Assembly (NCBI GenBank): GCA_964016985.1
Contig: OZ024831.1
Span: 78,284,263 to 78,348,262, forward strand
Length of the DNA stretch: 64,000 nucleotides
Direction: 5' to 3'
DNA from: Anodontia alba
Lineage: Eukaryota > Mollusca > Bivalvia > Lucinida > Lucinidae
In this document: positions 44,430-56,085 of the stretch, piece by piece
How the letters are laid out: every line of letters starts with the position of its first letter
Position numbering within the stretch: position 1 is the stretch's first letter
The notes under the pieces: model-generated
What the model saw: the letters and a program-made list of their open reading frames with translations, nothing else
Databases searched by the model: none
What the model was told of the DNA's origin: nothing
Translations under genes and position numbers: made by a program

Positions 44430-47400
44430 ATAGAAGTAACTTAGCAATTCAGTGCCAACTCACTGGGATACTCTGAGATCTATGAACTTAGCTATGAACT
44501 TAGCAAACCAATACAAACCTCAACTAGACTCTCTGAGATCTATATGCTTAGCAATCCAAGACAAACCTCAACTTGACTCTGAGATCTATATACTTTGCAA
44601 TCCCAGACAAACCTCAACTGGACTCTCTGAGATCTATGAACTAAGCAATCCAATACAAACCTCACCAGAACTCTCTGAGAGCTATGAGCTTAAAAATTCA
44701 AATACAAAGCTAAACAGGTATCTCTGAAAGCAATGAGCTAAGCAATTCAATGCAAACCTCACAAGAACTCCCTGAGAGCTATGAGCTTAGCAATTCAACA
44801 GAAGCCTCACCTGGACTCTCTGAGATCTATGAATTTAGCAATTCAATACATATGGACTCTCATAGAGCTATGAGCTTAGTCATTCAATAGAAACCTCACC
44901 TGGACTCTCCGAGAGCTATGAGCTTAGCAATTCAATAGAAACCTTACCTGGACTATCTGATATATATGAATTTAGCAATCCAATACAAACCTCAAATGGA
45001 TTCTCTGAGAGCTATGAGCATAGCAATTCATTTGAAAACTCACCTAGACTATGAGCTTTGCAAATCAATACATGTACAAACCTCATCTGGGCTAACTGAA
45101 AGCTATACATTTAGCGATCCAATACATACCTCCCTGGACTGTTAGAGAACTATAAGCTTAGCAATTTAATAGATAGCTCACTTGGGCTCTCTGAGATCTA
45201 TGAGTTAAGCAATCCAATACAAACCTCTCCTGGACTCTCTGACAGCTATGAGCAAGCAATTAAATAGAAACCTCACCCAGACTCCCTGATATTTAGGAAT
45301 AAGCAATCCAGTATAAACCTCTGAGATCTATGAATTTAGCAATTCAATACATATGGACTCTCATAGAGCTATGAGCTTAGCCATTCAATAGAAACCTCAC
45401 CTGGACTCTCTGAGAGCTATGCGCTTAGCAATTCAAAAGAAACCTCACCGGGACTATCTGATATATATGAATTAAGCAATCCAATACAAACCTCATATGG
45501 ACTCTCAGAGAGCTATGAGCTTAGCAATTCAATAGAAACCTCACCTGGACTATCTGCAAGCTATAAACTGAGCAATCCAATATGAACTTCACATGGATTC
45601 TCTGAGAGCAATGAGCAAGGCAATTTAATTTACACCTCACATGGACTCTCAAAGAGCTATGAGCTTTGCAATTCAATACAAACTTCACCTGGACTGAGAG
45701 CCAGGAGCTTTGATATTCAATAGAAACCTCACATGGACTCACTGAGATCTATAAATTTAGCAATCCAAAACAAACCTCACCTGGACTGTCTGAGAGCTAT
45801 GAGCTTAGCAATTCAATAGAAATCTAACCTGGACTCTCTGAGAGCTATGAGCATAGCAATTCAATGCAAACCTCACCTGGTCTCTCTGAGAGCTTTGAAT
45901 TTAGCAATTCAAATGAAAACTCACCTGGATTCTCTGAGATCTATGAATTAAGCAATCCAATATAAAGCTCTCCTGGATTCTCTGAGAGCTACCAGCTAAG
46001 TAATTTAATAGAATCCTCACCTGGACATTTTTTTTCAACAATTTAGCAATTCAATGCAAACCTCCCCTGGACTCTCTGGGAGCTATGAGCTTAGCAGTTC
46101 AATAGAAACCTCACCTTGATTTTCTGAGAGCTATTAGCTTAGCAAATCAATGCAAACCTCACCTGGACTCTCTGAGATCTATAAATTTAGCAATTCAACA
46201 GACACCTCACTGGACTAAGATCCATGAATTTAGCAATCGTGTACAAACCTCAAATGGACTTTCTGGGAGCTATGAGTTTACCAGTTCAATAGAAACCTTA
46301 TCTGGACTCTCTGAGAGCTAAGTTTTCAACAGAAACCTCACCCCAATTCGCTGAGCTATGAATTTAGAATTTCAATAGAAACCCCGCACACATTCTCTGA
46401 GATCTATGAATTTCACAATCCAATAAAAACCTCACCTGGGCTCTCCAAGAGCTATGAACTTAACAGAAACCTCACCTGGACTCTCAGAGATCTACAAATT
46501 TAGCAATCAAATATAAAGCTCACCATGACTCTCTGAGATCTATAAATTTAGCAATCCAATACATAACTCATTATGATGTTAGCAATTCAAGACAATCCTT
46601 ACCTGCACTCTCTGACAGTTATAAGCTTAGCAATTCAACAGAAACCTCACATGGACTCTCTGAGATCCATGAATGTAGCAATCCAATACAAACCTCAAAT
46701 GGACTCTCTGAGAGCTACGAGCTTAGCAATTCAATAGAAACCCTAATCTGGACTCTCTGAAAGCTATGAGCTTAGAGATTCTATACAAATCTGACATGAA
46801 TTCTTTGATAGATATGACCTTAGCAATTCAATACAAACCTTACCTGGACTCTCTGAAAGCTATGAGCTTAGCAACTGAATACAAAACTCTCCTGGACTCT
46901 CTGAGAGCTATGAGCTTAGCAACTGAATAAAAACCCCACCATGACTATCTGATAGCTATGAGCTAAGAAATTCACTAAAATCCCTACTTTGACTCTCTGA
47001 GAGTTATGAGCTTAGCAATTCAACAGAAACCTCACCTTAACTCACTGATATCTATGAATTTAGCAATTCAATACATACCTAACCTAGATTCTCTGGGATC
47101 TAGAAATTTAGCAATCCAAAACACAAATCACTGTGAGCTTAGCAATTCAATACAAACCTTACCTGGACTCTCCAAGAGCTAAGAGTTCAGCAATTCAATA
47201 GAAAACTCACCTGGACTCTCTGAGATCTATGAATTTAGTTATCCAATACAAACCTCACATGGACTCTCTGGGAGCAATGAGCTGGACAAATTCAGTAGAA
47301 ACCTCACCTTGACTATCTGAGATCTATGAATGTAGTATTCCAATCCAAACCTCAATTTTACTCGCTGAGAGGTATGTGTTTAGCAATTCAATATAAACCT

Positions 47401-47499
47401 TACCTAGACTCTCTGAGATCAATGAATTTAACAATCCAATACATACCACACCTTGACTCTCTGAAAGCTATGAGCTTAGCAATTTAATAGGTACCTCAC
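44430..47499 (-). repeat. 48-bp tandem array derived from an exon/intron junction, about 60 units
   Basis: On the gene strand a typical unit is 18 bases equal to the end of the adjacent exon (AGCTCTCAGAGAGTCCAG) followed by 30 bases that copy the start of its intron (GTGAGGTTTCTATTGAATTG, then CTAAGCTCAT). At least five units outside the exon keep the 16-base junction GAGAGTCCAGGTGAGG exactly, and many differ by one or two bases. Two unit types alternate irregularly (GCTCATAGCTCTC and TTCATAGATCTC). Every typical unit holds an in-frame TAA if read through from the exon. The array touches the exon's donor directly. Confidence 0.9.
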
Positions 47500-47547
47500 C
47501 TGGACTCTCTGAGAGCTCTCTTGTTCTTTTTGTAACTTTGCTTCTAT
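47500..47547 (-). CDS. FYCO1: FYCO1-like exon: 16-residue coiled-coil segment
   Basis: A 48-base exon with acceptor GATTATTTCAG and donor CAG/GTGAGG; translation IEAKLQKEQESSQRVQ, phase 0 on both sides, a coiled-coil composition. It fits between the phase-0 ends of the exons at 61598-61669 and 29554-29672. The donor is the first of some 60 similar sequences stretching 3 kb into the intron (44430-47499). Identification rests on splice signals, phase and composition, as the peptide is too short for a family match. Confidence 0.75.
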
Positions 47548-47726
47548 CTGAAATAATCAGTATGTTGTTTTAAAGTATCACTGATACAGACTAATCACAA
47601 AAATGTTTGGCATCCAAAAGCTTCACTTCACAAGAATCCTATCTATGGAAAGGATTTCAAACAGATCAAATATAAAAGAACAAGTCTTCACTTTCTTTAG
47701 TGTGTTCTTTGCAAAAAAAAACAAAC
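47548..47726. other. intron upstream of the 48-base exon
   Basis: Unique sequence; it holds the presumed branch region and acceptor of the exon. No repeats seen. Confidence 0.4.
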
Positions 47727-48960
47727 AAACTAGAAATGTGTCAATATGACACAGATTCCCCCGCCCAGGGCCATCCTCACCTACACTCAGTCATTTTGCA
47801 AAAAATGAAGTTGAAAAAAAGGGCCATAACTCTCATAATAATTGGCAGATTTTACCCAAAATCGAACTTGACCTATATTTTATGATAATATATCTGTGTA
47901 TAGAATATGAATCCAATACACTAATCTTCTTTAAGAAAATATTGAAAGGAAAACATTTTTTGAAGGTGAAAAAGGGCCATAACTCCCATAATAATGGGTG
48001 GTTTTTACCGTAAAACAAATCTTACCTCTATCTTATGATTATATACCTGTGTATTAAATATGAATCCAATACACTAATGTTTTCAAAAGATATCAAATGG
48101 AAACTATTTTTCAACGTTGAAGAAGGGCTATAACACAAAAAATTGTTGGTAAATTTTAAACTTAATTGAACTTGACCTATATTTTATGATTATATGCTCG
48201 TGTATAAGATATTAATCCAATTCACTAACCTTTTCAAAAGCTATGGAACGGAAACCATTTTTTGAAGCTGAAAAAAGGGCCATAACTCCCAAAATAGTTG
48301 GTGGATTTTACCCTTAATTGAACTTGACCTACATTTTATGATTATATACCTGTGTATAAAATTTGAGTCCAATATACTAATTTTTTTAAAAGATATTGAA
48401 CAAAAACCATTTTTTCAACTATTTATCAATGTTGAAAAAGGGCCGTACCTCTAAAAATAATTGGTGGATTTTACCCTAAATCGAATTCGACCTACATTTT
48501 ATAATTATATTCTCGTGTATAAAATATGAATCCAATACACTAATCTTTTCAAAAGTTAGGGAATGGAAACCATTTTTCAAAGTTGAAAAAGGGCCATAAC
48601 TCCCAAAATAATTGGTGGACTTTACCCTAAATCAAACTTTACCTATATTTTATGATTATATACCTGTGCAGAAAGTTTGAATCCAATACACTAATCTTTT
48701 CAAAAGATATTGAACGGAAACCATTTTTCAAAATTGAAAATTTTTCAAAGTTGAAAAAGGGCCATAACTCCCAAAATAATCGGTGGATTTTACCCTAAAT
48801 TGAACTTGACCTACATTTTATGATTATATACCTGTGTATAAAATTTCAATCCAATCTTTTCAAAAGATATCGCATGGAAACCATTTGTGTTACAAATGGG
48901 ATGGATGGACAACAGTGATACTATATGCACCCATTGAAAATGGCGGGGGCATAAAAAAGG
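47727..48960. mobile_element. tandem array element, unit about 152 bp, about 7 units
   Basis: The left end ACTAGAAATGTGTCAATATG, ACACAGATTCCCCCGCCC; the right end ATGCACCCATTGAAAATGGC, GGGGGCATAAAAA, so CCCCCGCC and GGCGGGGG are inverted. Units: AAAGGGCCATAACTCCCA, GGTGGATTTTACCCTAAAT, TGATTATATACCTGTGTATA, ATCCAATACACTAATCTTTT. A GGATGGATGGACAACAG microsatellite precedes the end. Confidence 0.85.
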
Positions 48961-48972
48961 AACCCTTAAAAT

Positions 48973-49584
48973 AAGACCAGGGCCATGATGGCCCTGTAAT
49001 GCTCACCTGAGTATCATAACACTTAGCGAACCTGACCATAAGCTAGAGCGGACTCTGGACCCCGAGGACCGCGATATATTGGAGCTACACTATATTAACA
49101 AGTAAGACAAAATAGCATGTTAATGGACTGTGAAATAGAGGTCAATGTCAAATATGGATGACTGCACTCAAGAGGCCATGCTAAGATGTATGCTTGTGCT
49201 AAGTATCACTGGCTGTAGGAGTAATAGTTACCAAGAAACTGACCCAAACACAAACACTTCACAAGTGCCAAATATCACTCTGTAGGACCAATAGTTACTG
49301 AGAAACTGACCTAAACAAAAAAACTTAAGAAAGTCACTGGACCATGAAATATAGGTCATAAGTGACCCGGTTCCAAACATCACCTAGAAATCATCAAGAC
49401 AAACATTTTGAGCAAGATTCATGATGATCCCTTCAAAAATTTGACCTCATGAGTATTAAAAAGGTTTTTGCTTTGATTTGGCCTGGTGACCTAGTTTCTG
49501 ACTCCAAGTGACCAAGTTTTGAGCTAGACCTAGAAATCACCAAGACAAACACTCTGAGCAATTTTCATGATGATTATTTAAACA
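48973..49584. repeat. left part of a capped element
   Basis: The left cap AGACCAGGGCCATGATGGCC, TGCTCACCTGAGTATC. The body has ACCATGAAATATAGGTCAT and CTAGAAATCACCAAGACAAA phrases shared with 28.4-29.1 and 54.1-54.7 kb. Cut by the next element at 49585; its continuation is 54065-54750. Confidence 0.65.
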
Positions 49585-51214
49585 AGAGGCCCACGAGCCA
49601 CAACTCACTCACCTGAGTGAAACCGCCACTGCAGATATGCAGACGGCATGCAACATTTTTCCAATACTCTTATGACAAGGCAATGGCTTAAACAGTTTTT
49701 GAGATATCTTGCTTACAAGGTTAAAATGCTGAAATTTTCAAAACGTCACAAGCAAAAAAAAAAAAAAAAAGCAGATATTTTTCAGAAGTCATTTGGTTCA
49801 TCTACTTATCTTGTCCTTTAAAGGTTTTTTTTTTTTTCTATTTTTAGCTCTGGCAACCATTTCGTTCAGCCGAGCAGAACCATTTTAGCAATTTTGGTAA
49901 AGGGCCATAAGAGGAAACCTTCTGTGAAATTACTTTGAAATCAGGACACTGGCTGCAGAGATGTCTTTTAAAGGTTTTTCTTTTTTTAGCTCTGGCCGCC
50001 ATTTTGTTCAGCCAAGCTGAGTCATTTTAGTAATTTTGGTTGAGAGCCATTGGTAAAATACTTCTGTGCAAAGTCAGGCCATTGGCCAAGGAAGAGATGT
50101 CGTTTGAAGATTTTATATTTTTCAGTTCTGGCGGCCATCTTGTTCAATGGAGCAGAACCATTGTGGCCATCTTGGATTTTCGAACAGCATAATTTCAGCT
50201 TGTTTCGATCCAGAAGTCATTCTGTTGCTACAGAGCAAGTTTCGGCTCAAAGCAATCTAAGATTTGAGAAGTCGAAAATTGGTTTTCAAGATGGCGGCTG
50301 TGGTGGCCATCTTGGATTTTTCTATTGACTCATTTAGCTATTCTGTGTCTCATAAGTGCACTTATGCTCATCATCAAGTTTCGATTCAACTGGATTATAG
50401 AGGAGATGTCCAAAATCTGAATTCTCAACATTTTTTCCCATATAAATGTAAAGGGCCCATACAAATGCATGGGAAGCAAATTTGACCTTGCCGTAAAAAG
50501 GTCAAATGTCAATGTAGGACCATCATATTAGCAATTTTGGTAGATCTCCCATCCCCAAGGATTAGTGCAAAGGTAAGGCCCAAGTGCTTATTTGGTTCTG
50601 GAGAAGAAGACTTTTAAAGGTTTTTACCATATATGGGTATGGCAGCCATCTTGGTCAATGGACTGCGACCATTTTAGCAATCTTACTTCCCCCAACCTAA
50701 GGAGGCTCAACATGAAATTTGAGCAACATGGGCCCAGAGGCTTCAGAGGAGAAGTCGTTTGAAATTCTCAACATTTTTCCCATACAAATGTATGGTGCCC
50801 ATACAAATGCATAGAGAAGCAAACTTGACCTCACCTTAAAAAGGTCAAATGTCAATGTACGCCCATCATTTTAGCAACTTTGGTAGACCTCCTGTCCCTG
50901 ATGATTTTTGCAAAGATTCAGCCCCAAGGCATCCTCCGTTCTGGAGAAGAAGATTTTTAAAGGTTTTTACCATATATGGGCATGGCGGCCATCTTGGTCA
51001 ATGGACCGCAACCATTTTAGCAATCTTTCATTCCTCCAACCTAAGGAGGCCCCGCATGAAATTTGACCAACATTGGCCAAGAGGCTTCAGAGGAGGTCAT
51101 TTGAAATTCTCAACAGTTTTCCCATACAAATGTATGGTGCCCATACAAATGCATAGGGTAGCAAACTTGACCTCGTAATAAGGTCAAATGTCATCAAATC
51201 ATAATCAGATTTTT

Positions 51215-53668
51215 GATTAACGTGCAGGTACAGGGGCGACATCCACATCAGTGGGCCCCCTTCCAGACAGCTGGCTTGCTGCACTTCTCACACCAGATCT
51301 CCAGGTACGTCTATCACGAGGGTTGATAGCCGAGAGCTTCCACTCTCTGCAATCCCTCTCTGTCAGCTGTTTCCATGTCATTTTGGGCCTCCCAGGCCCA
51401 CGCTTTCCACCAACTTATATGTCAAAGGCTGTCTTGATTGCACCACTGGAGCGTTCCACATGTCCATACCATCGAAGTCTTCTCTCCTTCAGAATGAGGA
51501 CCAGATCCTCAATGCCAAGCCGCACAAGTAGCTCATTGAACCTGGTGGTGACAATGTCTTGAGGCCTGACATTGCAGATCTGTCTGATCATTGCCCTGTC
51601 ATTTCGCTGCAGATGCTGGAGGTTCGGCTTTGTCAATGGCCAAATCTCGGTGGCATGGAGCATTGCCCTCTGCACACAAGAGCTGTACACATGGCCACAT
51701 GTTTTGAAAGAGAGGTGGCGTGAAGAGAGGACTGGTAGCAGATCCTTGAACTTCTTCCAGGCGTTTTTCACACGTGTTGTGGTTGAAAGTTCACAGCCAC
51801 CTGCTGCTGAGAGCATGTCTCCTAGGTAGCAAAAAGAAGCTACCACCTCAAGCTTGTCAGGTCCGACCTGGACTTCCTTCTGTGGTCTGCCATCCAAGGG
51901 GCGTGCAGTTCTCTGGCACCGTGTACATCTATAGTCAGGGTCCTTTTTCGAGCCCACAGCATTTCTTGTGCACCCAGTGCTTGCAGCCATTGCAGAAGAT
52001 GCTGTTGCTGCCCACTCCAGTGCAACAGACGGCGCACAGAAACTCGCCTGAACTCTGCAGGAGGTCCAGTCCCGTATCGCAGATCATAATCTTTGTCTTT
52101 CCTGCATTTACTCTCAGTCCTTTCTTCTCCATTGCTTCTTTCCATGTCAAGAGCCTCCTGACACATTCCTCAATCTATTCAGCGATGATAACAAGGTCAT
52201 CAGCATAGAGGTCTTCCCAGGGTAACCAGAGCGGAACTCATGATAAGGCTTCAAGCACAATGATGAAGAGCAGTGGGCTGAGTTCTGATCCTTGGTGAAC
52301 ACCAACGTTCAGTTCAAACTCTTCACTGTACCCCTCACCAACACGGACACAGCTCTGCGCATTTGCATACATCCCCTGCACTAGTCGCACAATCCACTCC
52401 TCCACACTAAGTTTTCTCAGCGCCCACCAGATGACCTTCCGAGGTACTCGATCAAACGCCTTCTCCAGGTCTGTGAAAGCCATGTAGAGTCTTCTCTTGC
52501 AACTACTGACAACAAAGATTGCGTCTGTAGTGCCTCTGCCTGGGACGAAGCCAAACTGGAAATCGTCGATTGACACCAACTGTCTGATGAGGCCGTCCAC
52601 AATCTTCTCCAGGATTTTCATAACCTGCTCTGTCAGCTTGAGACCATGGTAGTTGCCCCTTTCCAATGCATCCCCTTTTCCCTTGTAGAGGCAGACAATG
52701 AAACTCTGCTCCCAGTCAGAGGGTACCTTGCCATCACGAATGATTGCGAGGTCACGGATCATGGAGGCGCCCATGTCACCGGCCGCTCTTATCATCTCCA
52801 CCACTATGCCTGATGGGCCCGGTGCTTTGCCTGCAGTCATCTGCGAGATAGCCTTCTTAACCATATCAATGGTGATTGGGATGGGCGAGCCTTCCACTGG
52901 TGATTGATATGAAAGGTGGTCTGGGTCCCAGTCAAACTCAACATTGAGAAGTCTTTGGTAGTGCTCCAGCCAGGCCTTGTGCTTTGAGTCTTCGCTCATT
53001 GACATCTCTCCTGCATCATTCTTCACAGGTCTGTCACCAACAACATCAGTGTTCTCTCTTCTAAACTGGTTAGCAAGGCAGTAGACTTCTGAAGACTTGG
53101 GGTCAATATTCTCGTAGACCTTCTTGTCAACTTCTTGATGAGCATGGTGCACTGCATGTCTGGCATTTTGTTTGGCTGCATCGTATGATGCCCTAGTGCC
53201 TTTACCAGCCTTCCAGGCCTTGAAAGCTGTCCGCTTGGCAGCAATGGCCTTTTCCACGTGTTCGTTCCACCACCAGGTTTCATGATGCCAACAGTGTGGC
53301 CTAGTTGTGCCACATACCTCCTCAGTTGTCTTGAGCAGTCCAGTCTTGATGTTGTTCCAGATATCCTCAGTGGCCCCATCAGCTACACCTGCAGATGTGC
53401 TCACATGCAAGTTGAAGACCTCCTGGAAATGACTGCTTGTTTGAGGGTCTTTAAGCTTCCAAACTTTGAGGCGAGGGGTGAACTTGCGCTTAGATTTTGC
53501 AGGCACATCAATCCTCATGTCACATACAAGCAGCTGATGTTGCAGAGCTACTTCCTCACCAGGGATGACTTTTACATCTGTGACAAGTTTGCGCATGGTC
53601 CTACGGAAAAGGATGAAGCATCTGTGTGGCTATGTTTCCAGACTTGTATGTGATGAGATGAGTGAGTT
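51215..53668 (-). mobile_element. LINE copy 3, 5'-truncated, flanked by a long direct repeat
   Basis: Minus strand from about 53665 (end of the endonuclease domain) to the 3' tail CTGCACGTTAATCAAAAATC, TGATTATGAT at 51215. The flanks share 59 identical bases (51100-51158 and 53670-53728) and similar text for about 40 more, consistent with a target duplication near 100 bp. It is the least damaged of the three copies. Confidence 0.9.
51230..53620 (-). pseudogene. LINE copy 3 polyprotein (endonuclease end, RT, PHD-like finger, C-terminal domain)
   Basis: One frame is open from 53596 to 52238, about 450 codons. Blocks: MRKLVTDVKVIPGEEVALQH, TAGKAPGPSGIVVEMIRAAG, FIVCLYKGKGDALERGNY, FGFVPGRGTTDAIFVV, YMAFTDLEKAFDRVPRKVIW, GVHQGSELSPLLFIIVLEAL. 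A small deletion then gives a stop at EALS; LYADDLVII follows in another frame near 52210, then GLRVNAGKTKIMI, the C4HC3 finger (51916-52036), and FCYLGDMLSAAGGCE to LRWYGHVERSSGA in a third frame down to 51415. All catalytic motifs survive, spread over three frames. Confidence 0.88.
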
Positions 53669-54064
53669 GTTTGAAATTCTCAACAGTTTTCCCATACAAA
53701 TGTATGGTGCCCATACAAATGCATAGGGAAGCAAATTTGACCTCGCAGTAAAAAGGTCAAACGTCCATGTACAACAATTATTTTAGCAATTTTGGTAGAC
53801 CTTTAATTCCCGATGATTTATGCAAAGATTAAGCCTCAAGGCATTCTTGGTTCTGGAGAAGAAGATTTTTAAAGGTTTTTACCATATATGGGCATGGCGG
53901 CCATCTTAGTCAATGGACAGTGATTATTTTAGCAATCTTTCATTCCCTAACCTAAGGAGGCTCGATAGGAAATTTGAGCAAAATTGGCTCAGCGGCTTCA
54001 GAGGAGAAGTCGTTTGAAAATGTTAACGGACGGACAGACGCACGTAGCTCAGGTGAGCTAAAAA

Positions 54065-54866
54065 TTAGACCTCTGGATTCTTTATCAAGGTTTTCCTCTG
54101 ATTTGGCCCTGTGATCTACTTTTCGACCCAAAGCGACCCAGTTTCCAACTTGACCTAGAAATCATCAAAACAAACATTTTGACCAAGATTCATGATGATT
54201 GCTTGAAAAATGTGACTTCTAGAGTGTTAACAAAGTCAGCCTTTGATTTGGCCCCATGACCTTGTTTCTGACCCAAAGTGACCAAGCTAAGACCTTGGCC
54301 TAGAAATCATCAAGACAAACATTTTGAGAAAGATCCATGATGATTGCTTCAAAAATGTGACCCCTAGTGTGTTTACAAGGTTTTATGCTGATTTGGCCTT
54401 GTGACCTAGTTTTTGACCCCAAGTGATCAAGTTTAAAACGTGACCTAGAAATCACCATAACAAACATTTTGAGCAAGATTCATGATGACTGATTCAAATA
54501 TGTGACCGCTAGAGTGTTAACAAGTTCTTCCTTTGATTTGGCCTGATGACCTAGTTTTTTATCCAAAGTGACCCAGTTTTGAACCTGACCTATCAGTACA
54601 AATGTTTTGAGCAGGGTTCATGATGACTGCTTCAAAAATGTGCCTACTAGAGTGTTAACAAGGTTTTCCCTTGATTTGGCCTGGGGACCTAGTTTCTGAC
54701 CCTAAGAGACCCATTTTTGAACTTGACCTAGAAATCATTAAGAGAAAGACCCCAGGGGCATGGTTGGCAGGTTTAATGTAGGGTAACACTAACATTGCTA
54801 CATACTAAATATATAATCTGTAGGCCTCATGGTTTAAGAGAAGATTTTCTTAAGGTTTTCCCAATA
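54065..54866. repeat. array with about 145-bp units
   Basis: About five units with GATTTGGCC, GTGACCTAGTTTCTGACCC, TGACCTAGAAATCATCAAGA and CATTTTGAGCAAGATTCATG. The same phrases occur at 49360-49560, before the capped element, so that element probably inserted into this array. Confidence 0.75.
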
Positions 54867-56085
54867 CAAGAGGACCCAGAGGGCCCTAATTTACTCACCT
54901 GAGTGTCATTGTCTCTAGTATTTTCTAAAAGACTATGGTTTCTCTTCATAGGACTATGTATGTTTAAAATTTGTTGAAAGTTAACGTTTTCAGATGACAG
55001 GCTGGAGGTTTAAGAACTGTTATACAGACCTTGGGAGGAATATGATGGTGCTTGGATTTCGGATCAAAATGATTTTAGTTATTTTTGATCTACAAGTCAT
55101 CCCAATGCTTCCTCTACCAAGTTTCCAGTCAACTGGCCTTTTGCTTCAGGAGAAGAAGTGAAGAATAGATTTTCAAGATGGCAGCCATGGCGGCCATCTT
55201 GGATTTCCAATTGGGATGATTTTAGCTATTTTTGATCTACAATCACCCCGATGCTTCCTACCAAGTTTCAAGTCAATAAGCCTTAGGAGAAGAAGCGAAA
55301 AAATAGATTTTTAAGATGGCTGCCATGGAAGACATCTTGGCTTTTGGATCAGAAAGATTTTACCTATTTTTGACCCATAAGTCACCCCGATGCTTCCTAC
55401 CAAAGTTTCCAGTCAATTGGCTTTTCAGTTTAGGAGAAGAAGCGAAAAATAGATTGTCAAGATGGCTTTTGGATCAGAAAGATTTTACCTATTTTTGATC
55501 TACATGTCACCCCCATGCTTCCTACCAAGTTTCAAGTCAATTGGCTTTTCAGTTCAAGAGAAGAAGCGAAAAATAGATTTTCAAGTGGGCCGCCAGGGGC
55601 TTGACTGGCAAGATTTATGTATGAGACCACTAAACACAGCTACAAACTTACTCTGTTACCTCTGGGTCTCATGGTTCACAGAAGAAGAATTTTGAAGGTT
55701 CTTTAGGTATATAGCTCTATATAAAATAATGACCCCCTGTGGTGTGGCCAGTTTGGAGCCCAGGCGATTGATTGGCTGGATTTGCTACATAATAAATATA
55801 TAAACTGTGGGCCTCATGGTTTCAGAGCAAAAGATTTTTTAGGTTTTTCCATTATAAGACTATGGGAGCTAATGACCCCCGAGGCATGCCAGTTTCGACC
55901 CCAGAGGCTTGATTGGCAGGATTTATGTAGGAGACTACTAAACATAGCTACATACATATGTAGAGGACCACTACACATTGCTACATACTAAGTAAGCTGT
56001 GGGTCTCATGGTTTCAAAGAAGAAGATTTTTTAAGGTTTTTCCATTATAAGTCTATGGGAGCTTATGAGCCCCACCAACACACAC
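54867..56085. mobile_element. capped element, right end unclear
   Basis: The left cap ACAAGAGGACCCAGAGGGCC, CACCTGAGTGTCATTGTC, nearly identical for 180 bases to 3361-3540. The body has units of about 120-150 bp with AAGATGGCAGCCATGGCGGC, CTTCCTACCAAGTTTC and GAGAAGAAGCGAAAAATAG, then units with CTTGATTGGCAGGATTTATG. It ends near a CACACACAC run (56077-56095). Confidence 0.65.

Larger units (their letters stand above)
49585..54062. mobile_element. capped element with about 350-bp units, split by LINE 3
   Basis: The left cap ACAAGAGGCCCACGAGCC, CTCACTCACCTGAGTGAAAC; the right end ACGGACGGACAGACGCACG, TAGCTCAGGTGAGCTAAAAA. The units hold GGGCATGGCGGCCATCTTGG, TTTTAGCAATCTTTCATTCC, TTTGAAATTCTCAACA and CCCATACAAATGTATGGTGC. 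Without LINE 3 it would be about 2.0 kb. Confidence 0.78.

Noticed and set aside
44452..44727. A 16-residue protein repeat (LSESYELSNSIETSPG) on the plus strand of the 48-bp array
   Set aside because: 48 is a multiple of three, so any frame without a stop repeats. The frame breaks often, and the unit is better explained as a copied exon/donor junction on the other strand.
20760..48960. Bacterial-type terminators suggested by hairpins followed by A- or T-runs
   Set aside because: They are ends of interspersed eukaryotic repeats, with the same microsatellite in front each time.
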